64,000 bases of DNA from Bradyrhizobium betae (GTDB lineage: Bacteria; Pseudomonadota; Alphaproteobacteria; Rhizobiales; Xanthobacteraceae): NCBI RefSeq assembly GCF_004123905.1, contig NZ_MZXW01000017.1, forward strand, positions 124,001 to 188,000. The letters run 5' to 3'. The translations under genes were made by a program, and so were the position numbers. The notes beneath the pieces were generated by a model. It searched no databases, was not told where the DNA came from, and saw only the letters and a list, made by a program, of their open reading frames with translations. Below, one piece after another: positions 33,356 to 42,052 of this stretch. How positions within the stretch are numbered: the first letter of the stretch is position 1; each line of letters starts with the position of its first letter.

Positions 33356-36300
33356 ATGGCGTTGTCGGACATCGCATCCGGAGCGGGAGAAGGATCGGCC
33401 AGCGGGAGCGCCGAAACGAAGATATTCGCGCATATCGGCGGCCTTCTCGATTTCTACGCCCGCAAGACACCAGCAGCCCCTGCCCTCCTTGCGCCGGGCC
33501 GGCCGGCCCTCTCCTACGGCGTGCTCGGCGAGCGGACGCAGGATCTCGTCCGCACGCTGCGCGGGCTCGGCATCGCGCCTGCCGACCGGATCGCCGTTGC
33601 ACTGCCGCGCGGCGCCGACAGTGCGCTGGCCATGATCGCAGTTGCGTCGGCCAGCGCCTGCATTCCCGTCAATCCGGACCTGACGGCAGACGAGTTGCAG
33701 CGCTATTTCAGCGAATTGAAGCCAAAGGCGCTCGTCACCCGGGCTGATATGAACTCACCGAGCCGTGATATCGCCAGGGCGCTGGATATCGCGGTGATTG
33801 ATTTCGTGCCGGGGCCGAAAGACGATCTCGGCGGCTGCGCGTTCACGGGCCCGGTGATCGGGCCGGCGAGCGCCAGCGGCGCCTCGCGCGGCGACGACGA
33901 TGCATTCATCCTGCTGACGTCGGGCACGGCGGCGCGGCCGAAGATGGTGCCGCTCACGCATCGCAATGTGTGCCTGTCCGCCACCAATGCCGGCCGCGTG
34001 CTGTCGCTCGCATCCCATGATCGCCTGCTCAATGCCCTGCCACTGTTTCACGCCCATGGCCTGATCTCCGGCCTGCTGACGGCGCTGGCCGCGGGCTCCA
34101 GCGTGATCTGCACCGAGGGCTTCGATGCATCGTCCTTTTTCGGCTGGATGCGGGAGCTGCAACCGACCTGGTACACGGCGGTGCCGACCATTCATCGCGC
34201 GCTGCTGACGGCAGCGGAAGCGAACCCGGACCGCGCCCGGTCATCGTCATTGCGTGTGATTCGCTCGGCCTCGTCCTCGCTCGCGCCTGCGATCCTGAAC
34301 GGGCTGGAGGCGATGTTCGGCGTTCCCGTGCTCGAAACCTACGGCATGACAGAAGCGGCCTCGCAGATCGCGGCCAATCCGTTCGAGCTACGCAAGATCG
34401 GTTCGGTGGGACGCGCCGCAGGCCCCGAGATCGCGATCATGGACGAGACCGGCCACGCGCTTGCGCCCGGCGAGCACGGCGAGATCGTGCTGCGCGGAGC
34501 GAACATGAGCCGCGGCTATTACAATGACGAGGCGGCGACGCAGGCCGCGTTCCGCAACGGCTGGTTCCGGACCGGCGATCTCGGCTATCTCGATGCCGAC
34601 GGCTATCTCTTCATTGTCGGCCGCATCAAGGACGTCATCAACCGCGGCGGCCAGAAGATCTCGCCGCTGGAGGTGGAGGAGGTTTTGCTGAGCCATCCGG
34701 CGGTGCTGGAGGCCGGCGTGTTTGCCGTCCCGCACCCAAAGCTCGGCGAGAATGTCGCAGCGGCCGTGGTGCTGCGTCCGAATTCCGAGGTGACCTCCGA
34801 CCAGTTGCGGCAGTTCGCGCGGAAGCGTCTTGCCGCCTACAAGGTACCGAGCCTGATCCGCAGCGTGGCCGCGCTGCCGAAGGGCGCCAGCGGCAAGGTC
34901 AAGCGCAATGCGCTGGCCGAGCTGATCGCAACGGTGGGAGACCGCGACGAGGCGCAGCTGCCGCGCAACGCGCTGGAGATTCAGCTCGCGGAGATCTGGG
35001 CCGGCCTGCTGGAGCTGCCGCAGGTCGGCATCGATCAGGACGTCTTTGCGCTCGGCGCCGACTCGCTCGCGGCAACGCAGATGCGCTCGCGGCTGCGCGA
35101 ACGCTTCAACGTCGACTTCTCCTTCGAGGACATTTTTGATTGCGCCACGGTCTCGGCGCTGGCGGCCCGGATCGAGAGCGCCACAACGCATCGCCAAGCG
35201 GCACTGCCGGCGTGGCGCCGAGCGGCTGCAGCCGATGCGCCGCTGTCGTTCCAGCAGCAGCGGATGTACGTGCTCTCGCGGCTCGACCCGACCCGCTACA
35301 ACTATAATGTCGTCGAAGTCGCGCTTCTCAAGGGCATAGTCGACATCGCTGCGTTGTCTGCGAGCCTCACCGCGATCTGCGCCCGCCACGAGGCGCTGCG
35401 CTCGGTCTTCATCGAACGGCAGGGCGAACCGGCGCAGCTTGTGCTGCAGTCGCCGCCGCAATTCGAGCGGATCAAGCTCAAGCCATGCCCCGCAGACAAA
35501 CAGGTCTCGATTATCAGGCGCGAGGCGCTCAAGCTCGCACAATATCCGTTCGACCTGGCGCGCGAACCGCCGCTCAAGGTCACGCTGCTGTCGTTCGACA
35601 AATCCAGCCACGCACTGGTGGTCAACGTCCATCACCTCGTCACCGATGGCTGGTCGCAGCGGCTGTTCTGGGAAGAGCTTGCCGCGCATTATTCCGCCAC
35701 ACGCGGGAAGAGCATGGCGGCACGGCCCTCGGCCACCTTCCAGTATCGCGACTTTGCGCTGTGGCAGCAGAGCTGGGCCGAGACGCCGGCGGCGAAGGAG
35801 CAGCTCGATTACTGGCGAACACAGCTCGACGGCGTCACCACGCTGCCGCTGCGGACCGACCGGCCACGGCCGGAGGTCTGGAGCGGTCACGGCGCCCGTC
35901 ACTATTTCGAGTTCTCCAAGGCCCTCTCGGGCGATGTCCGCGCACTGAGCCAGGACCAGGGCGTCACCTCCTTCATGACGCTGCTCGCGGTGTTCCAGTG
36001 CCTGCTGTTCCGTCACACTGGACACGAGGATGTCGCGACGGGATCGCTGATCGCCAACCGCAACCAGATCGAGAGCGAGCGCCTGATCGGGCTGTTCGCC
36101 AACACCCTGATCCTGCGCAACGATTTTGGCGGCGATCCGGGTTTCGGCGAGATGTTGCGACGGGTGCGGCAGGTCACGCTGGATGCGTACCGCAACCAGG
36201 ACCTCCCGATCGAGGAGGTGCTGCGCGCATTGCAGGTCGCGCGAAGGACGGACGGCAATCCGCTGTTCCGGATCATGTTCATCCTCCAGAACGCCTCGAT

Positions 36301-39300
36301 CGAAGCGGCGCGCTTCCCGGGCCTGTCGACGCGACGGCTGGAGGTCGATCCGAAAGTGGCGCGCTTCGACATCACACTCGAGCTGGTGGAGGCCGACGGC
36401 CGTTTCACCGGCTTCTTCGAATACGCCACCGATCTGTTCGACGCGGCCACGATCGAAGGCATGGCCGCTCAGTTCAAGACACTGCTCAAGGCCGTCATCG
36501 CCAATCCGGAGCAGCGCATCTCGCGCCTGCCGCTCCTGACCGAGGCCGAACGCCGGCAGTTGCTGGCGAAAGGCCATGGCGTGCCGGCCAATTTCACCAC
36601 GCGCGGCAATTTGAGCGAACGCTTCGATCGCCAGGCGAAGACAACGCCGAACGCGATCGCAGTGTCTGACGGACACACCTCCCTGAGCTATCGCGAGCTG
36701 GCGCGACGCAGCCAGGCGATCGCGCGGTGGCTAGCCCGCGAAGGAGTCGGCGCTGAGAGCGTGATCGCGCTGCTGGCGGAGCGTGGGCCCGATCTGCTCG
36801 CCGCCATGATCGGCGTGCAGCGCCTGGGCGCGGCCTTCCTCAATCTCGATCCCGACCAGCCGCCGGCCCGGCTCGCAACCATTTTGGGATCGAGCTGCGC
36901 CCGCATGCTGCTGATCGCGCGCGCGCGGTCATCCATGGCCGGGGCCCTGCTCGAACCGCTGGTCGAGCGCATCCATGTCGCTGATCTCGAGGACGCACTC
37001 GCGCTGGAGGCGACCAAGCCGGCCCGGGCAGCGCCGCGCGCGGCCGCGAGCCTTGCCTATCTCATCTATACCTCCGGCTCCTCCGGTGCGCCGAAGGGCG
37101 TCATGATCGAGCAGCGTGGCCTCTCGAACCATCTGGCGTCGCTCATTTCCGAGCTTGGGCTGTCGGCCAAGGATGTCATCGCGCAGACAGCGCCGCAGAG
37201 TTTTGTCATTTCGGTCTGGCAGTTTCTCGCAGGGCCCATGGTCGGCGCGCGCGTGCATGTCTGCGGCAACGCGGTCGTGCAGGACCCGATCCTGCTCGCG
37301 CAGGAGATCGAGCGCGAGGGCATCACGGCGCTGGAGATCGTGCCGTCGCTGCTGCGCGTGATCCTCGACCGCATGGACGAGGTACAGGTCCAGCGCGCCT
37401 TCGCGAAATTGCGTCTCCTGATCTCGACCGGCGAGCCACTGCCGGTCGATCTCTGCCGGGCCTGGTTCGCACGCTGCCCAAAGGTGCCGCTGATCAATGC
37501 CTATGGCGCGTCGGAATGTTCCGACGACGTGTCGCTGCATCGCCTGACCAAGGCACCAGCCATCGCGACGGCCAACGTTCCGGTCGGGGCGCCGCTGCCG
37601 AACACCCAGCTCTACGTGCTCGATCAAAACCTTCAGCCGCTGCCGGTCGGCGTGACCGGCGAGCTCTGCATCACGGGCGCCGGCGTCGGACGCGGCTATG
37701 TCAACGATCCCGCGCAGAGCCGGCAACGCTTCCTGCCCGATCCGTTCTCGCGCCAGGCTGGCAGCCGGCTTTACCGGACCGGCGACCTCGCTCGCCGCCG
37801 CACTGATGGCACGATCGAATGCCTTGGCCGTGCCGACCTTCAGGTCAAGGTCCGCGGCTACCGGATCGAGCTCAAGGAAATCGAGAACGCGCTGGCCGAC
37901 CACCCCGGTGTGCGCGCCGGCATCGTCGAGCCGCGCCGCGAAGCCAGCGGTGATGTCAGGCTGATCGCCCATATCGTCGCAAGACCAGGCAGCCAGAGCA
38001 GCGCCAGCGAGCTCCGCGAATTCCTGAAGAGCCGGCTGCCGGGCCACGCCATCCCGTCCGCGTTCCTGTTCCTGGAGCAGGTGCCGCTCAATGCCCATGG
38101 CAAGATCGACAGGTCGGCACTGCTCGCGCCCGCCCAGCAGGAGACCGCCGGACCGGATGCTGCCGTGCCGGCACGGCGCTTCACCGAAAAAGTGCTCTCG
38201 GACATCTGGGTCGACCTGCTGAAGGTCGAGAGCATCAGTGTCACCGACAATTTCTTCGATCTCGGCGGCCATTCGCTGCTGGCGGGCCAGGCGATGGCGC
38301 GCGTTGCCCGTGCGCTCGGCGTGTCGCTGCCGATCAAGACCATCTTCGAGGCGCCGACGATCGAGGAGCTTGCCCGTCGGGTCGACGAAGCCGTGGCGGC
38401 GAAGCCGCACCAGCCTGCCGCAAGCCTGCCAAATCCGGCTCAAGCAAGGTTGGCCGAAAACGGCCCGCCGACGCTCTCGATCGCGCAGGATCAGATGATT
38501 CGCATCGAGCAGAACCTGCCCGGGCTCCCGCTGTTCAACCTGCCCTTCGCCTTCCGTCTCGAGGGCCCGCTCGATCCGGCAGCCCTCGCCCAGTCCTTCG
38601 GCGACATCGTGCGCCGCCACGAATCGTTGCGCACCGGATTCGGCTGGAGCAGCGGGGAGCCGGTCTGCCGCATCGCCACACCCAGCGAGCTCGGCCCCGT
38701 CCTTGCCGTCGAAACCATCGGCGACGGGCGTCGCCACAACAACAAGCGGCGCCAGGCCCTCGAATCCAGGAAGATCGATCTGCTGATCGAGCAGGAGACC
38801 TACACCCCGTTCGACATCGCACGAGCGCCGCTGTTGCGGGCGCGGCTGTTGCGCCTCCATGCCGACGACCACGTGCTGCTGCTGACGCTGCACCACGCCG
38901 TTGCCGACGGCTGGTCGATCGGCGTGCTGTTCGAAGAATTGTCGAGCCGCTATGCGGCGTTGGCCGGACGCCCCTGGGCGCCGCTGCCAAAACCGCCGCC
39001 GGCCTTTTCGGACGTCGCACGCTGGCAGCGCTGGTGGTGCGGCGCCGACGCCGCCCGCCGCCAGGCCGCCGACTGGACGGAGAATTTGCGCGGCGCGGCC
39101 CCGATCTTCGAAGGCGAAGCAAGCCCCGGCGCGTCCACCGGGCATCATCCGGTCACCCTGGAGCCCGACCTGATCGCGCGGCTCGCGGCATTCGCCGGCC
39201 AGCACAACAGCACGCTGTTCATGTGTCTCCTCACCGGCCTGAAGGCCCTGCTGCTGGCGCGGACCGGCCGCAGCGACATCTCGGTCGCCACCGCCATGGC

Positions 39301-39814
39301 CAATCGCGCCCAGCCGGACACCGACCGAATCGTCGGCCCGTTCGAGAACACGGTGATCCTCCGCACGACAATCACGCCGGATCTGTCGTTCGCGCAGGCC
39401 TTGGCGCGGGTCCGCCAGAGCGTGCTGGATGCGCATGCCCGGCAGGAGTTGCCGTTCAACATGCTGGCTGACCAGCTGGAGCAGGCAGGGATAGACACGG
39501 CTACGCTGCTCCAGGTCTACTTCACTCTGCAAAATCCGCTGCGCCAGCCGCTCGATCTGCCGGACATTGCGGTGCAATCGATCGGAAACGTTGCGCGTGA
39601 GGGGCAGCCGGTGCTGCCGATCGACCAGACCTGGCTGTCGCTGATGCTCAAGGAACGCCCGACCGGAATCACCGGTTCATGCAATTACAAGCGCGAATTG
39701 CTCGATGGCGGCATGGTCGGCGCGTGGATGGAGGATCTCGTGGCGCTGCTGGGAACCGCCGTCACCCAACCCAACACGCAGCTCGGCCGATTGCTCGCGC
39801 GCAGGGCGGCATGA
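33356..39814 (+). CDS. Non-ribosomal peptide synthetase, A-T-C-A-T-C, no thioesterase
   Basis: A protein of about 2150 residues. Order by motif: adenylation domain 1 of the acyl-CoA/oxalate-CoA-ligase type (LLTSGTAARPKMVPLTH near 187, PLFHAHGL, GKVKRN near 510); carrier 1 (LGADSLA, Ser near 568); condensation 1 (HHLVTDGWS near 760); adenylation 2 of the amino-acid type (YTSGSSGAPKGV near 1238, INAYGASE, NAHGKIDR near 1580); carrier 2 (LGGHSLL near 1638); condensation 2 (HHAVADGWS near 1845), then the end. No thioesterase or reductase, so the last condensation domain must release or pass on the product. Start is ATG 33356 or TTG 33362, the latter with better AGGG spacing. A phosphopantetheinyl transferase gene follows. 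Product unknown. Confidence 0.93.
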   Translation: MALSDIASGAGEGSASGSAETKIFAHIGGLLDFYARKTPAAPALLAPGRPALSYGVLGERTQDLVRTLRGLGIAPADRIAVALPRGADSALAMIAVASASACIPVNPDLTADELQRYFSELKPKALVTRADMNSPSRDIARALDIAVIDFVPGPKDDLGGCAFTGPVIGPASASGASRGDDDAFILLTSGTAARPKMVPLTHRNVCLSATNAGRVLSLASHDRLLNALPLFHAHGLISGLLTALAAGSSVICTEGFDASSFFGWMRELQPTWYTAVPTIHRALLTAAEANPDRARSSSLRVIRSASSSLAPAILNGLEAMFGVPVLETYGMTEAASQIAANPFELRKIGSVGRAAGPEIAIMDETGHALAPGEHGEIVLRGANMSRGYYNDEAATQAAFRNGWFRTGDLGYLDADGYLFIVGRIKDVINRGGQKISPLEVEEVLLSHPAVLEAGVFAVPHPKLGENVAAAVVLRPNSEVTSDQLRQFARKRLAAYKVPSLIRSVAALPKGASGKVKRNALAELIATVGDRDEAQLPRNALEIQLAEIWAGLLELPQVGIDQDVFALGADSLAATQMRSRLRERFNVDFSFEDIFDCATVSALAARIESATTHRQAALPAWRRAAAADAPLSFQQQRMYVLSRLDPTRYNYNVVEVALLKGIVDIAALSASLTAICARHEALRSVFIERQGEPAQLVLQSPPQFERIKLKPCPADKQVSIIRREALKLAQYPFDLAREPPLKVTLLSFDKSSHALVVNVHHLVTDGWSQRLFWEELAAHYSATRGKSMAARPSATFQYRDFALWQQSWAETPAAKEQLDYWRTQLDGVTTLPLRTDRPRPEVWSGHGARHYFEFSKALSGDVRALSQDQGVTSFMTLLAVFQCLLFRHTGHEDVATGSLIANRNQIESERLIGLFANTLILRNDFGGDPGFGEMLRRVRQVTLDAYRNQDLPIEEVLRALQVARRTDGNPLFRIMFILQNASIEAARFPGLSTRRLEVDPKVARFDITLELVEADGRFTGFFEYATDLFDAATIEGMAAQFKTLLKAVIANPEQRISRLPLLTEAERRQLLAKGHGVPANFTTRGNLSERFDRQAKTTPNAIAVSDGHTSLSYRELARRSQAIARWLAREGVGAESVIALLAERGPDLLAAMIGVQRLGAAFLNLDPDQPPARLATILGSSCARMLLIARARSSMAGALLEPLVERIHVADLEDALALEATKPARAAPRAAASLAYLIYTSGSSGAPKGVMIEQRGLSNHLASLISELGLSAKDVIAQTAPQSFVISVWQFLAGPMVGARVHVCGNAVVQDPILLAQEIEREGITALEIVPSLLRVILDRMDEVQVQRAFAKLRLLISTGEPLPVDLCRAWFARCPKVPLINAYGASECSDDVSLHRLTKAPAIATANVPVGAPLPNTQLYVLDQNLQPLPVGVTGELCITGAGVGRGYVNDPAQSRQRFLPDPFSRQAGSRLYRTGDLARRRTDGTIECLGRADLQVKVRGYRIELKEIENALADHPGVRAGIVEPRREASGDVRLIAHIVARPGSQSSASELREFLKSRLPGHAIPSAFLFLEQVPLNAHGKIDRSALLAPAQQETAGPDAAVPARRFTEKVLSDIWVDLLKVESISVTDNFFDLGGHSLLAGQAMARVARALGVSLPIKTIFEAPTIEELARRVDEAVAAKPHQPAASLPNPAQARLAENGPPTLSIAQDQMIRIEQNLPGLPLFNLPFAFRLEGPLDPAALAQSFGDIVRRHESLRTGFGWSSGEPVCRIATPSELGPVLAVETIGDGRRHNNKRRQALESRKIDLLIEQETYTPFDIARAPLLRARLLRLHADDHVLLLTLHHAVADGWSIGVLFEELSSRYAALAGRPWAPLPKPPPAFSDVARWQRWWCGADAARRQAADWTENLRGAAPIFEGEASPGASTGHHPVTLEPDLIARLAAFAGQHNSTLFMCLLTGLKALLLARTGRSDISVATAMANRAQPDTDRIVGPFENTVILRTTITPDLSFAQALARVRQSVLDAHARQELPFNMLADQLEQAGIDTATLLQVYFTLQNPLRQPLDLPDIAVQSIGNVAREGQPVLPIDQTWLSLMLKERPTGITGSCNYKRELLDGGMVGAWMEDLVALLGTAVTQPNTQLGRLLARRAA

Positions 39815-39956
39815 CCGGCTGTCCAGGACGAGCGAATACGAGTTCACTCGTCAAAGCTGTGAATGACCAAGTTGCATCTTGATTATTTGGCGCCAGCGCG
39901 CAAGATTATTCCCGCGTTTTGATTTGGACGATTATTTCAACCGGGGGAGTGTCATT

Positions 39957-40124
39957 ATGGGTTTCATCAAATTTACCAAGGGTACCTCGCTGAGCGACAA
40001 GGACCGGAAGGCCCTGCAAAAGTTGCTGGCCGCGGAGAAGAAGAAGCTGCAGTCCGCGCTGAAGGACGTCGATGCCAGCCTTTCGATGCTGGGCGGCTCG
40101 AAGAAGGCCAAGAAGAAAAAGTAA
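39957..40124 (+). CDS. Lysine-rich miniprotein (55 aa)
   Basis: A 55-residue protein with GGGGGAG six bases before the ATG at 39957. It reads MGFIKFTKGTSLSDKDRKAL, then a Lys/Leu-rich helix and an AKKKKK-like basic tail. The pattern suggests a small helical nucleic-acid- or membrane-surface-binding protein. It stands 142 bases after the synthetase and could be cotranscribed. Similar short basic proteins occur in Bradyrhizobium; role unknown. Confidence 0.65.
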   Translation: MGFIKFTKGTSLSDKDRKALQKLLAAEKKKLQSALKDVDASLSMLGGSKKAKKKK

Positions 40125-40245
40125 GACTAGTCGGCGGAGACGCCGCACGAATCTTCGGATAACGGCCACACGCCTGCCGAGCTGGGGGGCTCGCACAAGC
40201 TTGCGTCCGTAAACCGTCTAGCAATTGACAAGAATCCGCCCGGGT

Positions 40246-40264
40246 GGACCGTTAGAAGCGGTCC
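40246..40264 (+). terminator. Hairpin GGACCG-N7-CGGTCC
   Basis: Perfect 6-base stem with a TTAGAAG loop downstream of the miniprotein gene. No T-run follows, so it may be an attenuator or processing structure rather than an intrinsic terminator. Confidence 0.4.
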
Positions 40265-40294
40265 GCTCAGTTGATTCTTGCTCAGTTGATTCTT
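40265..40294 (+). repeat. Perfect tandem 15-base repeat
   Basis: GCTCAGTTGATTCTT occurs twice back to back with no mismatch, immediately after the hairpin and 50 bases before the phosphopantetheinyl transferase start. Could be a recent slippage duplication or two half-sites for a regulator. Confidence 0.7.
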
Positions 40295-40310
40295 CCGTCA
40301 GGGCCGGGGA

Positions 40311-40340
40311 TTAGGCCTCTGCCTGACGCCAAAGGCCTAA
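40311..40340 (+). promoter_or_regulatory. Inverted repeat that covers the Shine-Dalgarno of the PPTase gene
   Basis: TTAGGCCT (40311-40318) pairs perfectly with AGGCCTAA (40333-40340). The right arm contains the AAGG that serves as ribosome-binding site for the ATG at 40344. Folding would hide it, suggesting translational control; this is inferred. Confidence 0.5.
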
Positions 40341-40343
40341 TTG

Positions 40344-41075
40344 ATGGCAGACGACAGGATTGAACTGTTTGTCGGACTGATCGAGACCATTGACGCGCCC
40401 GGCGCAGCCGACGCGTGTCGATGCTTGCTCTCGGCGGAGGAACGGGTCCGCGCCGACCGTTTCATGTTCGAGCGGCACCGGCGGCAATACATTTTCGCAC
40501 ACGCGATGTTGCGCCTGGCGCTGTCGAAGGTCGCGCCTGACGTCGATCCCACCGACTGGTCCTTTGCGGCGGGCCGCTATGGGCGGCCGTTTGTCGCCTC
40601 GCCCAAGACCTCGACCTCACTGCATTTCAGCCTGTCGCACGCCGATGGCTGCGTTGCTTGCGTGGTGTCCGGGCACGAAGCCGTTGGCGTAGACGTCGAG
40701 ACCGTGTCGCGGCGGGTGGCGCCGCTGTCGACCGCGCTTCGGTTCTTTGCGCCGGAGGAGGTCGAAACCTTGCGCGGACTGCCGGAGCCCGCAGCAATCG
40801 AGCGCTTCTTCGATTACTGGACGCTCAAGGAGGCCTATCTGAAGGCCAGGGGCTTTGGGCTCAATCTGCCGCTCGACGCCTTCGCGATGCAGGTGTCGCG
40901 CGAGGCCATCGAGATCAGCTTCAAGCCCGATATCGCCGACGATCCCCAGGGCTGGCGATTCCAGCTGTGCTCGCCGTCACCCTCGCATCGCCTTGCAATC
41001 GCCGACGGCTCCCGGGCGGAGGGCGGCCTTCCCATTACCCGCAATGCCTGGCCGCTCCAGGAAGCGGCTGAATGA
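40344..41075 (+). CDS. 4'-phosphopantetheinyl transferase (Sfp type)
   Basis: A 243-residue Sfp-type enzyme that moves the phosphopantetheine arm of CoA to the carrier-domain serine. The two signature motifs are visible: VGVDVETV (Mg-binding Asp and Glu) and FFDYWTLKEAYLKARGFGL. The N-terminal RADRFMFERHRRQYIFAHAM and LHFSLSHADG segments agree. It probably activates the two carrier domains of the adjacent synthetase. The ATG at 40344 is preceded by AAGG in a hairpin. Its stop overlaps the next start by four bases (ATGA), so the flavin monooxygenase is coupled to it. Confidence 0.9.
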   Translation: MADDRIELFVGLIETIDAPGAADACRCLLSAEERVRADRFMFERHRRQYIFAHAMLRLALSKVAPDVDPTDWSFAAGRYGRPFVASPKTSTSLHFSLSHADGCVACVVSGHEAVGVDVETVSRRVAPLSTALRFFAPEEVETLRGLPEPAAIERFFDYWTLKEAYLKARGFGLNLPLDAFAMQVSREAIEISFKPDIADDPQGWRFQLCSPSPSHRLAIADGSRAEGGLPITRNAWPLQEAAE

Positions 41076-42052
41076 CGATCTCGCGGCTGCGCGTCTTTCC
41101 CGCGATCTCGCGCAACCGCGATCCCCAAAAATATGTCGGCGAGCTGATGCGGGTGGCGCAGTTCGCCGAACGCAACGGCTTCGAAGGCATTTTGCTGTTC
41201 GAAGGCAATGACGTGTTCGTCGAGCCCTGGGCGATGGCCCAGCACATCATGGCAGGGACGGCGCGATCCTCGCCGCTGATCGCGGTCAATCCGGTCTACA
41301 TGCACCCGTTCACGGCGGCGAAATTCGTCTCGTCCTTTGCGCAGCTCAACGGCCGCAAGGTCTATCTCAACATGATCACGGGGACCGCGGTCAGTGATTT
41401 GCAGGGACTGGGCGACGAACAGTCGCATGGCGAGCGCTATGTCCGGCTCGGCGAATTCGTCGCACTGATGCGCCAATTGCTCTCGAGCCCGCGGCCGGTG
41501 AATTTCGAGGGCCGGTTCTATCGTGCAAGCAATTTGCAACTTCGCCCGCGCCTGCCGGTGGAGCTGATGCCGGAATTTTTAATCGCCGGCCAATCGGAAG
41601 CGGCGCAGCGTGTGGCGAAGGAGACCGGCTGCATCAAGATGCAGATGCTGCCGCCAGATCTCGATCGTGGGCTCGACGCACCCGGAATGAATTTTGGAAT
41701 TTTTGCGCGCGAGAGCGGCGATGAGGCGCGGCGGGCGGCCAAGGTGCGCTTCCGCGATAATCCTGATGATCGCGAGCTTCTCGCGCTCACGGTGGAGAAC
41801 AGCGACTCCACATGGAAGCGGCGGCTGTACGACGGGCAAAGCGGCGAGCTCGCGGACAACGGCTATTGGCTATTGCCGTTCCTCACCTTCCAGGCCGACT
41901 GCCCCTATCTCGTCGGCAGCTACGAGGAGATCGGCGCAAAGCTGAAGGAGTTTGCGGCGAAGGGCCTGACCACGGTCATGCTCGACATGGTCGCGGATGA
42001 AGCCGAGATGGAGCACGTCTGCAAGGCACTCGCGGCGAGCGGGATGTTTTAG
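41072..42052 (+). CDS. Luciferase-like (LLM) flavin-dependent monooxygenase
   Basis: A 326-residue FMN-dependent oxygenase of the bacterial luciferase superfamily, close to the alkanesulfonate-monooxygenase group. Visible are RVAQFAERNGFEGILLFEG, the ITGTAVSDLQGLGDEQSHGERY region near the flavin, and FLIAGQSEAAQRVAKETG. The start overlaps the transferase gene by four bases. Two readings are open: it tailors the synthetase product (oxidation or hydroxylation of a carrier-bound intermediate), or it belongs with the sulfonate-type transporter on the other side. Coupling to the transferase favours the first. Its stop overlaps that of the convergent ABC ATPase gene. Confidence 0.88.
   Translation: MTISRLRVFPAISRNRDPQKYVGELMRVAQFAERNGFEGILLFEGNDVFVEPWAMAQHIMAGTARSSPLIAVNPVYMHPFTAAKFVSSFAQLNGRKVYLNMITGTAVSDLQGLGDEQSHGERYVRLGEFVALMRQLLSSPRPVNFEGRFYRASNLQLRPRLPVELMPEFLIAGQSEAAQRVAKETGCIKMQMLPPDLDRGLDAPGMNFGIFARESGDEARRAAKVRFRDNPDDRELLALTVENSDSTWKRRLYDGQSGELADNGYWLLPFLTFQADCPYLVGSYEEIGAKLKEFAAKGLTTVMLDMVADEAEMEHVCKALAASGMF

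Noticed and set aside
36929..39577. 882-codon open frame on the minus strand opposite the synthetase
   Set aside because: The plus strand has all adenylation, carrier and condensation motifs; the antisense frame is Arg/Gln/His-rich without any motif.
40265..40294. Tandem 15-base repeat considered as the start of a CRISPR array
   Set aside because: Only two units, no spacers and no cas genes in the window.
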